Source: Xiphophorus maculatus (lineage: Eukaryota > Chordata > Actinopteri > Cyprinodontiformes > Poeciliidae). From it: a stretch of 64,000 nucleotides of DNA. A program made the position numbers and the translations under genes. Within the stretch, counting starts at the first letter, position 1, and every line of letters begins with the position of its first letter. This document shows positions 23,816-36,570 of this stretch, piece after piece. The DNA lies in assembly GCF_002775205.1 (NCBI RefSeq), contig NC_036461.1, forward strand, positions 13,615,015 to 13,679,014, given 5' to 3'. A model generated the notes under the pieces. That model had not been told where the DNA came from, searched no databases, and saw nothing but the letters and a program-made list of their open reading frames with translations.

Positions 23816-25590
23816 AAGTTTATTTTACAAGAAATATACAGTTTTCATGAAAATTATGTACAAACTTACAAATACAAATAATTTAACCATAAAAAATACA
23901 CAGAACTACACAGACAATTATACTGGAGTTTAACACAATGGAGAGAAAAATATCTAATCTTAGATATAGTTTTTGCAATTCAGTCCAAAGCAGTACCTTG
24001 CTGCATAGACAACCAGTGAAAAAAAGATTGTTCACATAAGGGAAACAAAAAATGGTGGGACTGTGTTGAAATTTACCAGAGAAGGAAAAACAAATGACAC
24101 CATGTGTGAAAAACAACTATTCAGTGAGTTGCTCAGAATACATTCAAAAAGATGTTCCGTTTTGTGCATCCTCTGCTTTGCAGTGGATTTAAGGCTATTC
24201 ACATAATGAGGCAGTAATATTAGTCAGAATGTGCATTTGACGTGTTCACGTGGAAAATAAAATCAACCCTGAAATATGACCACTTATTACAAGCATCTTG
24301 TTCAACAAATTTTAACTGGAATTTGAAAGAAAAAAAAAAAAAAGAAGACTCCTAAAGAATCCCTCATAAGATTGCTGCTTTTAAACCATTCCAACTAACA
24401 CCATTTTTAATCTTTGTGCAAGACATTGTGTGCAAAAGGCCTGCAAGACTGAAAATTGGAGATGTTTGAGAACTCGGTTTTGTGCTCAAATGACACTTAC
24501 GGGGAGCACCGATATGAAGGACATACGTCAAGAGTTTATTGATTTGCCACGAGTTAACCTTAGCTGCCTGTCAAGAGCAGCACTTCATTTGTTCACATTG
24601 GTGCAAGCCCCACAAAGGCAAACACAAGCAGCAAAGCCACGTCCCAAGCGGGTCTGGCCACAAAGCCAGACCTGCTACTGGCTGGCTCTTGGCCAATATT
24701 TACATGGCAAACACAATCAAATCAAAGAATGCTACAGAGACAGCACATAAGAATGTTGTTGCTGTGAAAGCTTTATCCCCTGTTAAGCACAAAAAATTAC
24801 AAGTGCTGAAGTTGCAAATCTGTCATCTGGGATGCAGACGGCAGCAGGGCAGAAATGGCTAAAAAAAGTGTTCAAGAGGCTCAACTCGGCTTGCATTTTA
24901 TTACTGTTTATAATAATTTTCTTTCTCGGTTGGTGTAAGGGCTCAGATGGAAGACATCACAGCTGGGTTGCTCATAATATAAACACCAATTTCTGACAAG
25001 ATCAAGAGCTTACCTTAATAATGAAATGCAGTAAAAAAAAAATTCTTCACCCCTTAATTTTAAGACAAAGGTTTGGCTCAGGTTGTAAAAGCAAGTCTGC
25101 CCCGGAGTGGACTTTCATACACCCTGATATGACTGAAATTGTGCAACAGCAGATGCATAAACCCACACGGCAACTCAAAGGCTACACTGTCCTTCATGTT
25201 AATAAATATCTTTAAAAGCACCAATATGGTGAAGAGAAATAGTTGAAACTATGGGAAATCAAACCAATTTCCACATATAACTTCAGGCTATGAGCAGGAA
25301 TAAAAATCACTCACAAACAACTGCTGCTGGTTTGAATATATCAAAATAACGTGATTTTTCTTCAAACTGACTGAAAAACGAAAATCTTTAATTGAGCAGA
25401 TGTTGATTCCTCATGAGGTTACAACTCGTGCTCTATTGTTCTTTATTGGTGTGGAGTTTGATTGTCCATTTCAAAGTTGATCTCAGATGTTTGATATGCA
25501 CTTGGATGCTTCACATTGGAATACAAATACTTCCAGCCGACACTAGAGGACCGAAGAGATTTCTCGACCAAGTTGGTCAGCTTTCACAGC
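23816..25590 (-). other. Candidate 3' UTR of kcnk5
   Basis: Downstream of the kcnk5 stop on the minus strand. Minus-strand AATAAA hexamers (TTTATT on plus) lie near 25442 and near 23819, giving possible UTR lengths of about 150 bp or 1.77 kb. The open frames inside (for example 24430-24750 plus) show no protein similarity I recognise. Transcript data would be needed to choose the end. Confidence 0.4.
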
Positions 25591-28500
25591 TCAAGATTCT
25601 GTGTTGTCTTCCTTCGCGTATTCCTCCACGAGCTTCTCATAGGAGTGTCCGTGTTCTGAACCATCACTTGTAAAAATGGACCCGTCGCATTCAGAACTCT
25701 GATCCTCCCTGGAGTTTGTTTCGATGTTTTCATCACATGTTGTGATGGAGATTTTTGCCTTAGAGTCATCATCTGCGTCCTCGCCATCCGGCTCCTCCAA
25801 GTTACTGCTCAGAAAGTTTTCTTCATCTATGAAAGTTATGTTTGCATTCTGAATGGTTAGAGGATGGTACTCTTTAGAGTCCCATGTCCTCCGACCTCCT
25901 GCCCCACAGTCTCCAGCGGCCTTGCTTTCTACATCAACGTCTTTGTCAAGTTGGTTCTCGTACATTTGGTTTTGGTCTCGTTCTGGGTCACCCTCTCCCT
26001 GATCTTCTGTTAGTAATAAACCATTATCTGAGCCCAGCAGATAATTTTTGGACTTTGAAAAGACGACAGTAACACGGTCGCTGAAACTGTAGCGTCTCTT
26101 TTGGCGTGGTGAACGGTCCAGGCTGAGAATGGTGTTACCATTGAATTCTGGTGCATCATTGCAACTCTTAGAGCGACTTATGTCTTTGGCTTTCTTGCTG
26201 GAGTCACTGGTCCTGTGATTACCTTCATTATTACTACCAATCTGCTTTATTAAGTCATTGTACCCCTCCTTCTTCTTGGACAAGAAGCTGAAAATGTTCA
26301 CATCGTTGGGAGTGGGCGGCAAACGAAGAGAAGCTTTGTGAGATTCTTTGTAATGGCGCATCTCTTCAAGAGACAGCTTGCGCAGCTTGCGACGTTTCTT
26401 CAAAGCCTTGTGGGCTTCAATCACCATCCGAACTTTCCAGTTGAAGAACAAGGACAGCCAGGCCAGCCCCAGATAAATCCAGACTTCCACAAAGTAACGG
26501 TAGAGAGTTGGATACTCTTTATTTGGCTCCACACCTACAGAAATAGAGAAAATGTTGATATTTCTCTGTGTAACAGGTGAAAAAGAACAAAATGAAGTTA
26601 AATTTAAAACTATAAGATTTTTTTTATCTTATGTATGACACGGATTAGTTTTCTCACAGCCATTTCTCAACACTTCCAGTAATGTTCTTAACTTAAGAGC
26701 AATTGATCAAAGAAGCCATGAAAGATCAAACCTTACTGAATGTCATTTACAGCCTACACCTTTTAAGGTCTAAAATTAGGGTTACTGTGCTTAGGACATT
26801 TTATAGACTTTAAAAAAATAAATAAATAAAAAAAAGAAACTCTAATCTATTTTTTATTGTTTCAGTTATCTCCTCACCTGCAACCAAGTCCCCAAAACCA
26901 ATTGTGGTCAAGGTGACGAAAGAGAAGTACAACCCTTCGATGTACGTCCAGCCCTCCTGGGACATGAACACAAAAGGTGGAAGGACTAAATGGACCAGCA
27001 CACCCCAGAGAAGAAAAATGGCTGTGCAGGTAAACTGGGCTTTTCTCTGGAAAATAAAACAAATATTTATATAGGGGGAAAACCAGATGTTTCTTGAAGG
27101 ATTGAAGAACTAAACATAAAAACAACTTACCAATGAAAACCCCTTTTTGGTTAGAAACTGTCCCAGGTGCTTTGCTCTGCCACCAAAAAACTTGCCCAGC
27201 TCACTGATCCAGGTAAGACAAAGGGGCACCCCGAAAAGCCCATAGAAGATGCAAAATACCCGGCCTTCTGAGGTTTTAGGGGCGATGTTTCCATATCCTT
27301 TAAAGATTGAAAAAAAAAACCAACCAAAATGAGCTTAAAACAGGAAATTAGACAGATATGTCGAACAGCAGATACCAGAACTCGCAAATCAGATTTTATC
27401 ATTTAAAAAAAAAAAAAAGAGAGAGAGACAAAAAGCAAAGAATGCATTACATTTATCAGGTGGCAAAAATGCCACGAATTAATAAATAAATGTAGTAAAT
27501 CCATTCTAGAGAATTGGTTTACCTGTAATAATTTAATGAGCCAATTTCTGAAATAAAACATACATAAAAATTTCAATTCAATAGTCTATCTGCGATGGAC
27601 TGGCGACCTGTCCAGAGTGTACCCCGCCTCTCGCCTGAAACGTTCGCTGGAGATAGGCTCCAGCACCCCTCCCGAGCCTACTAGGGACAAGGGTGTACAG
27701 AAAATTGATGGCTGGATGGATGATAGTCTTACATTTAATTTGGTTTAATTGTCTATAATATATCCATCAGCCCAACCTGTTGATTTTGATGAGAAACACT
27801 ATAAATCCAAAGTATGCTGTTGAGTGAAACCACAAAGCAATATTAAGATATCAGGAAAAAATGAGCAGGTCTTACATCTTTAAAAATATGATAAAAACTT
27901 TAAAGATATTTACGGGATAAAAAAAATAAATAAATCTTGTCATATTTTTTCTACTTCCCACTTCATGATTTGTGGGAAAAACAAGAGAGAAGTGGTTACG
28001 CAAAATCTTGTGGCTTTTTTGACCTTCATTCTCCTACAGTTTTTTTTTTTTTAGCATTTTGTGCAAATTAGCTATATTTATCAGACGTTAGTGATTAAAT
28101 ACCTCTCAGGATGGTAAAGCTGCCTCCATTTTTCTTGTAACACACCCATTCTAGCATTCTTTAATATCTCATTGTCCAGTGTAAGCTTGATTTCTCTGTT
28201 ACACCCCCTTGTGAATTTCTGTCTGAAGCTATAATTGTAAACTACAGTACAAGAGACCCAGGTGCCAATTCAAAATGATGCAAATAACGACAGACAGCAT
28301 CGGGCGTTGGTGCAAAAAATGTCCTAAAATTGAAATGTAATTTAATCTGCTTCTAAAAAAAACCTGATTGAATTTTAAGATAAATCACACGTACCAATGG
28401 TGGTGATGACTGTAGCAGCAAAGATGACAGCATTTGGCCAGTTCCAGTTGTTAAATGTCTTACTGCCAGTTATGGTGACCCCTTGGCCTGCAGCATCAGA

Positions 28501-31500
28501 CACTACCTGAAGACACAAGAAAACAACATTGTTAAGAAACTGCATAGAATAGAATCTTATAGAATTAGATTGAATTACGGTAGACTGAATGAGAGTTGGT
28601 TTGTAAACATAACATTATCAACTTTGGCCTTGTAAATAAACATTGGTGAATTTAAAAATTTGAATTCAGCTAAGATCAAAGGAGTCTGATAAATCTGATA
28701 AGTGAAGATGTAATTTGTTTTATCATATCCTTCCTGGCTGATTGCATCTCCAGGTAATTAACCAACAGAACCATGGGATGCTGCTTATTTCATCATTAAG
28801 AAACAGGAAAGCAAGTGCCACATTCTCTAAACTTTAGTTGCACAATGACAAATGTCAAGAAAGAAATTTCAAGAAAGTTGTCTTCAAAATACCCCATGCA
28901 TGTCATACTTCCATAACCACAGCTTGAGACGAACAGCTCCTAATCAATCATTCTTGACCATACACGTCCTTGAGCTGCCAAAACAAAAACTGGACTTTCC
29001 CCCTCTTGGGAATAAGCAAACACCAGACCATGTGTGTTGGGACAATGCATTGCCCCAAGGTCTCCCTCTCCTGGTGTATTGGTAGCTGAGGAAATGTGCA
29101 CACATTAGCAAAATTCACATATGCTCCAACATGCTGGAAGAAGCTTGGTTGTTTAATAATAACAGGTCTGTGACATCTCTGCCCTGTAATTACCAGACAA
29201 AGGGGAGCAATTCTTTGGCATGAAAAACAAAGCTTCTATGTTGGACTGGTGAGGCTTTGTGTTGATCACATTTATGTCAAGACAGACTGTAAATTAATAA
29301 GAATTTGGTGGATTTGCATGTCACAATGGTGTTTGCTTTAGAAATATTCATAAGATAAAATACATTTTGGCATCAGTTAAATGTACACAGATGATGAAGC
29401 GATCAGACGTAACTTGAAAGAAAATCCGGGAGTCCATTCAGCACTGTGGAGCAGGTGACATTATATAAACAAGGAGCTAAAGTAAACAGTGATCTGTGTA
29501 ATGTCATTTGACCTTAAAGTGTTCCAGTTTTAGTATAAATAGTAAAAAAAATCTCACTGGATCCAAGGCTAACACAGCTGTGGAACTTAAAACAACTCAA
29601 AATACTGTACAGTAATGATCCAACACAGACCGCATTTTGTGTGGTCTTGATTAAATGCTATTAAATTAAAGGCACTTTTTGTAGGTCCTAGACACCATTT
29701 CTTAGGACAATGACTTTTTAATCGTTATCTGTGGTATCCTTGAAATTTAATAAAATAATTTGGAACCAGTTGAGCACATGTGAAATTGACCTTCCAGCTT
29801 TATCAGTCCCAACATGTGACTGGCCAGTTGACAACACACACAAACAGAGAATCTCCCACACCAAGGTACTTCCATGTACAACTGGAAAAAATAACTCTTT
29901 AGTGAAGATAAAGTGAGCTACTTTCCGTATCAGAAATATTTAATAATGAAGAAGGAGAAAAACGCAGATGTGGGGATCATTCAGACTGCAAAAGAGAGCA
30001 GGACCATCGGTGGATAACAGAAAGTTGCTCTTGCTTTCTGTACATGTTGGGTTTTTACTACTGGGAACTATTTGGGAATATCAAACTTAAGTCAAGGATC
30101 TAAGTTCCTACAGCATGCGGTTTAGGTAACGCTAGCCATGTATCACATCTGTGGTCTTTCTGTGCTAGTGTGTTTTTAGCTTTGCACCTAATTTTAACCT
30201 AATAAGGGAAAGTCAAACATGGTGACACTTTTCTTGCCAGATAAGGAAGTGATGATTGTTGACTTCTTGAGAAAAACTGCTGAATTTATAAAACACAGTG
30301 GGGGCTTATGCTGGTAGTCAGTTTGCAGCACTTTAAAAGGAGCTTGTGAGCTGACAGGACAAATACCAACAAGAGGTGCTTCTCTTCATAACAGAGCAGA
30401 CAAGGGTAAAATGACCACAAAAAGGTCAGGTCATTTCCTCCTCAACAGAAGCGAGGATCCACACACCTTTATAATCTATTTGTGTTGCTCAGAAGGACAT
30501 CTATATATGGACAAATAAGCAAAAAAAAAAAAGAAAAGAAAACACAGATGCAATTTTTACAATTATGAGAATCGCGTACCAACCGTACTGTGAGTTAACA
30601 ATATGACTGATTTCCAGAGTATTCAAAGAAAGTTTCAAACCAAAATTGTAAGTAGGATTCTCCTATTTATTCTGCAGATTGGTTTTCTGTCACCCTGACT
30701 GACTAATCATCCACTGTCACTCTATGACAGCCTAACACACAGTTGGGGGAGATAAAAATGAAACAAAATATAAAAAAAGGTTACCAAGACAGCTGGTTGC
30801 ATAGCAAGTTGCTCCAGTTGCTCTGTACTTTTCCACTTCCAACTGCAACGCAGCAGCAGCTGCTTGTAAGATTTACAGAGTTACAAACAAAAGAGTCACT
30901 TAAGCTCCTCCATGTCAAGATGAATTAATTCCCATAGTTGGGTTATAAACAGCATCTGAGTGTACACACCATTCAGTGTGCTAACACTAACAATAATCAG
31001 GACTATGGCTTCATTGATTAAGAAAGAAAAACCCTTCAGATCTTTTTATTTGATATAATAAAAGAAGAAAGCTGTGAGTGAAAGGACTTCTTAAAACTGA
31101 ACATCTGTAGTTGCTTTAAATCATGGTACTGGATTAAATTCTTCAATTTTTTTTAAAGACAATCAATACTGTAGTTAAACTAATTAAACTTTAATTACTG
31201 CCCAATTTTTCCAGAGGTTTAAAGGAGGAATTGAGAACCTGATTGAAAAGATTAAATGAACACATCCCTTTGGGAGAGCTCTAACAAGTACATTTCTTAA
31301 GGGTGGCACCTACATTCATTCTACTTTCAAAATGAGGAAGGATGTATTTTCCTGTTAGAAAACAGCAAGTCAAGATCCAGGTCACAAGACAAAAAGCTCC
31401 TCCTGAAAACACTGCACCACTTCTTTCTTGTCTGATCATTCCCCCCATATTTCAGCAACAGGATGTTTTGCCACAAACATGTGATTGTTGGGTGTTGAAA

Positions 31501-33730
31501 TCCTGCTTGACTCCTACTTTTGCAGCAAAATGGTTAAACTGAATTATCTGCCTCATCTCGTGTTTAAAATTAGGGAGGTTAATGAGTCGAAACACAAGCG
31601 GAGGTGAAGGGAAAAAAAGTTTAAGGTTGTATTAGAGAAAGTATTTGCTGCCACAGGCTAAATTTCTTTCATTCCCAGCACTGTTTGACAGTCGCTTGAG
31701 ATGTACCAAGAAATCGTCTGTGATCTAAGAGTTTTTAAAAACACACTATGTTTTTTGTGGTTCATTAAAGATGTGTGTGTGTGAGAGAGCAAGAATTTCA
31801 GGGGATAGCAGGAAGATTGAACAAATAGCAGCTAACCAGTTATTCTTTGGAGCTTTTATGTCTGACATGGGTGATAGCTAGATTTAGAAATGTTGGCTAG
31901 CTTCTGGAAATTTCAAAGTTAAATATCTACATCCAGGCAGAGGTGTCAAACTCCAGTTCTCTAGAGTCAATGTTCTCTAACTGTTAGATGTTTCTCTGCT
32001 TAAGTTCACCAAAGCATATCAGTTGCAGGACACTGGTCCTTCAGGACAGAAGTTTAACTCTTCTGCACAAGGAAATACAAATGGAGACTATTTTTGGGTT
32101 GCTGATCACCATTACAAAAATATTTGTGAAAAATGAGGGGGTAAAAAGGGAAAAAAAGGATTCTAGTGTACAACACTAAAGAGGTCTTAATGCTTTACTT
32201 GTAGTAGACATAATACCTCTGCCCAGCAGCACCCTCATCGTACTTCATAAACGCCTCTCAAGCACCAACGCTGATGGGCTATAAAACCCAATCTGTGAAC
32301 TGTGCCCACTGCAAGGATGCCTGTGGTTAATAGTAAACTTCTTGTTAATAAAACAGAGAAGTCTGACTTTTACGAGTGTCGCCTTCCTTGTTGAGCTGCT
32401 TTATAAGTTTTAACTGCTTACAAAGTTTCCATCATGGAAATCTAACAACCTCTGCCAAATTACAACAATCTTTAGGGAAACCTAAACCAGCACATTTGCA
32501 GCAGGTGTTTTGGCAAATGGCAACCGCTATCTGCACGGCTGTGAAAAAAAACAAAAACAGTGAAATGCCTAATGAGTAACATGATAAGATCTTTTAAATG
32601 TGCCATGACTTTATATAGTCCTTTTTACCGTGCATGAGAACTTAGGGTTTTAGTTTCCTCCTTCTTTTGGTTGAGTTTCATAATCAATTGCCAAAATGGG
32701 AAATTTCCAAAATTATACGACCAGGTTACTCCGCTGATTTCATTCACAAGCAGATTTGTTATGAATAGGGGGTTGGAGGGGTTCATGGGCATATCCCTTT
32801 TCAGTCCCCCACCAGGACACAAAGAGGAGAGGCAGAAGGGGGGATGGGGAGAATAATAAATCCCCCTGACACTGGACCCAAAAAGGGCACACAGGTTTAG
32901 ACATGTCTCTGGGATTGGAAAATGAAAGGAAAAGGCAACACTTTCCCCAATTAAATTAGTTAAGCTGCAAAGAGCCTGATTAAGAGAAAGATAAATTATT
33001 GCCATATTTGAACATCTCAAATAAATGTAAAGTTTGGGGGAAAAAAAAAAAATCATATGTCAACCAAAAGTCATGAAAAAAAAAATCCCTCATAAATTCA
33101 GTCCCTGCTGGCTGAAAGACTCCAGCACAGGGCCCACAAAAACCAGAACTAAAACTGTGAGAAGTGTGAACTCCATTGGGTGCTGCAACCTTTCGAACAA
33201 TGACTCCTCCAGACAAAGGAGAGAAAATTTGCATCAGTCAGCTGAGAGCTGCATGTCATAAATGACTTATCATTCAGCCACAGGGAGATAAGGCAACGTC
33301 TAAAAGTTTTAGTGCTCGAGAGAATTCAGGCCTTGAGGCGCCTCTTTGGAGGATATGTTGACCCTCAGCCTCGCACCAGCTCATTCCTCAGGAACTCTGT
33401 CAGTTTTCAACCAAAGCTTTACAAACCAGCTGAGACTCATCCTGTGTCACCCCTCTATGAGAGCACGCCCATTCATTTTGTTGCAACCAAGCAGAGATAA
33501 GTTATAAACAGCTACTTCTCTGATAACCAATATAAATAACATACCTCTAATATTTTGTCCAGGTCATCTTTGGACAGGCAAGGGTAGTCCTCAAGTATTT
33601 TCTCCTTCTGCTTCCTGTACTGCTTCACAGCCTCCTTCCAGTTGGGCTCCTCCAGGACCTGAAATATCGCTGCCCCAATGGAGAGGTAGAAGATGATGGC
33701 AGAAGTCAGCAAGGGGCCTTTATCTACCAT
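25591..33730 (-). CDS. kcnk5: Two-pore-domain potassium channel TASK-2, complete, 5 exons, 525 aa
   Basis: Background (leak) K+ channel of the plasma membrane, activated by alkaline pH. Exons: 33545-33730, 28395-28506, 27131-27297, 26878-27046, 25591-26534 (1578 nt). The start gives MVDKGPLLTSAIIFYL, the conserved family N-terminus. TM1 is about residues 8-28; pore 1 has TTIGYG (97-102), TM2 about 113-133, TM3 about 160-180, pore 2 TTIGFG (202-207), TM4 about 223-245. R224 (outer pH sensor), K245 (inner pH sensor) and K257-K258 stand at the mammalian positions as I recall them. The long cytoplasmic tail keeps NDVNIFSFLSKKKEGYNDLI and EYHPLTIQNANITFI. Human is 499 aa with the same exon number. 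Residue 77 is serine where human has a glycosylated asparagine. Whether this is the 5a or 5b teleost paralogue cannot be settled here. Confidence 0.96.
27586..27723 (+). mobile_element. SINE/LINE-tail repeat with GGAT tail in kcnk5 intron 2
   Basis: Begins 'ctatctgcgatggactggcg', continues 'acctgtccagagtgtacccc' and 'gcctctcgcctgaaacg', and ends in 'gatggctggatggatgat'. I recognise it as a very common fish interspersed repeat with a microsatellite tail, probably a non-LTR retroelement 3' end. The exact family is not certain. Confidence 0.75.
31937..32060. mobile_element. Degraded hAT-type MITE in kcnk5 intron 1
   Basis: The left end 'cagaggtgtcaaactccagt' matches the terminal repeat of widespread non-autonomous hAT elements. 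About 100 bp on, 'gcaggacactggtccttcagg' resembles the internal flank of the opposite end. The copy is truncated; no target duplication was identified. Confidence 0.6.
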
Positions 33731-34190
33731 ACTTCTATGCAGTAGAGCGGGGAAAACACAAGAGGAGGGGGTAGATAACAAAGAAAAAGTCGACGTTATG
33801 CGAAGCTCATTCTCAGAACCTCTAAAAAGTTGAAGCCCACGAGAGTTTCTCCTTCGTTGCGACAGAGCTGGGAGCAGATAGAGGAGCGCGCGGCAGCTGA
33901 CAGCATCGGTCTCGAGACAGACAAATAGCGGGGCAAAAAAAAAGTTTAAAAAGCCGGACCGAGCGCGCGTGCCAACTTATTCACTTGTTGCATATGCTCC
34001 CACGTGCGCATCCGGCGGCCAAATGCGACCTAAAAGCAGAGAGCAGCAGAGGGTGGAGTGGCGGAGACCCGCCCCAAGCCGAGGGAGGGCAAACACTGCC
34101 GGTGCTGCGACTGCTGTGAAGTTTGTGCACAGGTGCACGGTTCGCAGAGACAACAAAAACACACTTAGGTATGTGACACTGCTCTAAGCT
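33731..34190 (-). promoter_or_regulatory. GC-rich 5' flank of kcnk5 (probable promoter and 5' UTR)
   Basis: Between about 33790 and 34110 CpG dinucleotides are frequent ('gagcgcgcggcagctgac', 'gaccgagcgcgcgtgcc', 'cgcatccggcggcc'), in contrast to the AT-rich surroundings. The segment sits directly upstream of the start codon. A CpG-island-type promoter is inferred; no transcription start can be read from sequence. Confidence 0.55.
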
Positions 34191-35965
34191 GCATCATAAT
34201 CAAATTAAATAAACTTAGTATAACGAATTTAGATAGAAAACAACTATCTGAACGTTTTCCCTGCCTAAATTCACGTATAGTTATTTATTGTAGAATGTAA
34301 TAGTGTCTCTTTTTGCCCTAATAATACAATGCGCTTCAATAATGTATCCAGCTATATCAATTATCAGGACTAATAAAATAATATTTGCACCATTAGAAAT
34401 GAGTTAATATCGTGGTAGATCCAATGGGAGGAGCTGAATAGGCACTGGCCCGGCCTGAAAAACAATTGGCTCCTAAGGTTCTGCTGTTCAGTCAGTCTGG
34501 TCAAACTTTTAAAAAGCTAAACATTTCTGCTATTGAAGATGCATTTGTTTCTTCAAGTAAATAAGACAAAAGATAACCCCACTTGAATAATAAAACAACG
34601 TTTATTTAGTGGAGAGAAAATCTGACAGGCAGCACCAATCCAAAAAGCTCAACACGCTGGAGTTTCATGGTAAATTTAAAATAATAATAAAACTTGAACA
34701 ATGAAAGTTTCAAACTGTTAACATTTCTTATAATCAAACGGATGCTGTTTTTTATCTAAAACGAAAAAAAGATGAAAAAGAAAAAAAAATAAGCAAACTC
34801 AAAAGGTTGATAAAAATAAACATGTCAGTTTCATTCATCTGTTTATCACATTTTTTATCAGGTTTGTCTTTGCCTTGTTTTACTGTGTGGTTAATTAAAA
34901 CTTTTAAAATATTTATCTTTTTTACATGGCATTGTTTTCAAATGTATCACTAATGAAATTTAAAGTTTTGTCTATTTGTTTAAGAATTCCAAATATGTTT
35001 TTCTATTAGTTTTAACGCTCTCTGGAATTTCCTCATTTACAGCTGCTATTGCTACATTTTGTATTGTGATTGTTTTATAATTATTATTGTTTTATTTACT
35101 TAGTTTAAAAGTTTTGGTCAGATCGTTGATTGTTGCTTACAAGCAGATGCCTTAGATCATTTAAAGTATAGTGCGTTACTTGATTGATTGATTAACAGGT
35201 TTTAAGAGAGTTTCTCCATCCTGCTGTCTGTCTGTTAAAGATGGAAAATCTCTGCTCTGTTTTTACATATGCACCAGGAAACTCATGCATAAGCTTGAAT
35301 GCATCCAAATAATTCATTTCTGGTTTACCAGTGTTTTCTGCAGTATTTTAGATGTGAATAGTTACGATAACATCTGCTGGATTCTTGCAGTTTTGACATC
35401 TTACACCATCACATGTGCCATGTGTACCAACTGACTTTTCATGAACCCAGACACATCTGACCTGGATTACAAGACAAGGGAAAATTCAATATCGTTCCAT
35501 AATGTAGAATATTACTCCTCCACCAAACTTTTGGCAAATTGTTCACAGGTTTGTTTTTACGTGTTAAATAAAAGTAGTGGAAGAGTTAGAATGGTTTAAG
35601 GTTGAAATAAGACTTTTTTTCATTAGGTGAAAGTTCACTTTCAGGGTTGACTTTTCAGAGACACCTCAGATAAAGATCACTGGATGTGCAGGAGTAAAAG
35701 TTCAAGAAATTCTCCTGAACCTGTCAGACATATAAGACCTATGCGTGGCCTGTTTGAAAAGTGAGCTTCCACTAATATGCTTCAGCCTGGATTAAATGAG
35801 TTTATTTAGTTGACAATAAAGATGAAACAAAAATATGGATTAGTAAATATAGAGAACCCCAGAACCTCAATCAGGATGATAAAGTGTATATTTTTGAAGT
35901 TGTTTTTATGATGGTTCTCTGCTAAACACTCATTAGGTGCTTTAGACAGTCACGCTCACATTTAT
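34191..35965. other. AT-rich spacer upstream of kcnk5
   Basis: No gene, RNA or clear repeat recognised. Contains low-complexity A- and T-rich runs. Confidence 0.45.
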
Positions 35966-36570
35966 GCAGTACTTTGCAGAAGTATTTACAAAACTTTTAT
36001 GTTTTCATACATAGAACTCTGAAACTCCTGGACAACATTTAGTGCAATCAGTTGTTCCTCAGAAGTTTGTTAGAAAACAAAAACTGAAGCGTCTGGCACA
36101 ACCTCAAACCTAACTAGACATAATTCACCATTCAGGTGGAAGAACAGGAAATGATTAGCTATAGAAATCCAAATCTGCAAATCGGTCCTTCATGAAAATC
36201 TGGCAAGAAGAAAGTCATAAGAAGTGTGCAAAATGCAAAAATGTGGCATAAGGTGCTCTAAACAGATGAGACCAAGTGTGGACTTTTTGGTCTACATGCA
36301 AACTGCAATTCATGCAGCATACAAAAAAAAACTGTCATTGACCAAAAGCCTGAAGATATCATCCCCACAGTGCTTCACTGGCAGGTACATCATGCATTGT
36401 GCATGATGCTGCTGCCACCGACATCATGCTATTATTCTGCTGGGACAAGGAAGCTGGTCCTCAATCTAATCCAGAATCTGTGATAATACTTAAAAACTGA
36501 TGTTTACAGATGCTCTCCATTAAATCAGACTGTGCTGGAAAATTGTTGCCAAAGAAAAGAATGGACGGGA
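35966..36570 (+). mobile_element. Decayed Tc1-like transposon
   Basis: It opens with 'gtactttgcagaagtattta' (terminal repeat). 'aaagtcataagaagtgtgca', 'aggtgctctaaacagatgag' plus 'accaagtgtggactttttgg', 'catccccacagtgcttcac', 'gacaaggaagctggtcctca' and 'acagatgctctccattaaat' follow in transposase order. Multiple stops and deletions destroy the frame; the right terminal repeat was not found. Confidence 0.8.

Noticed and set aside
24430..24862. Two overlapping plus-strand frames of about 106 codons
   Set aside because: They lie in the presumed kcnk5 3' UTR, antisense to it, without any recognised domain.
32625..33056. 143-codon open frame on the minus strand inside kcnk5 intron 1
   Set aside because: It starts in a poly-T run, has no recognised domain, and lacks splice-consistent partners. 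Treated as chance.
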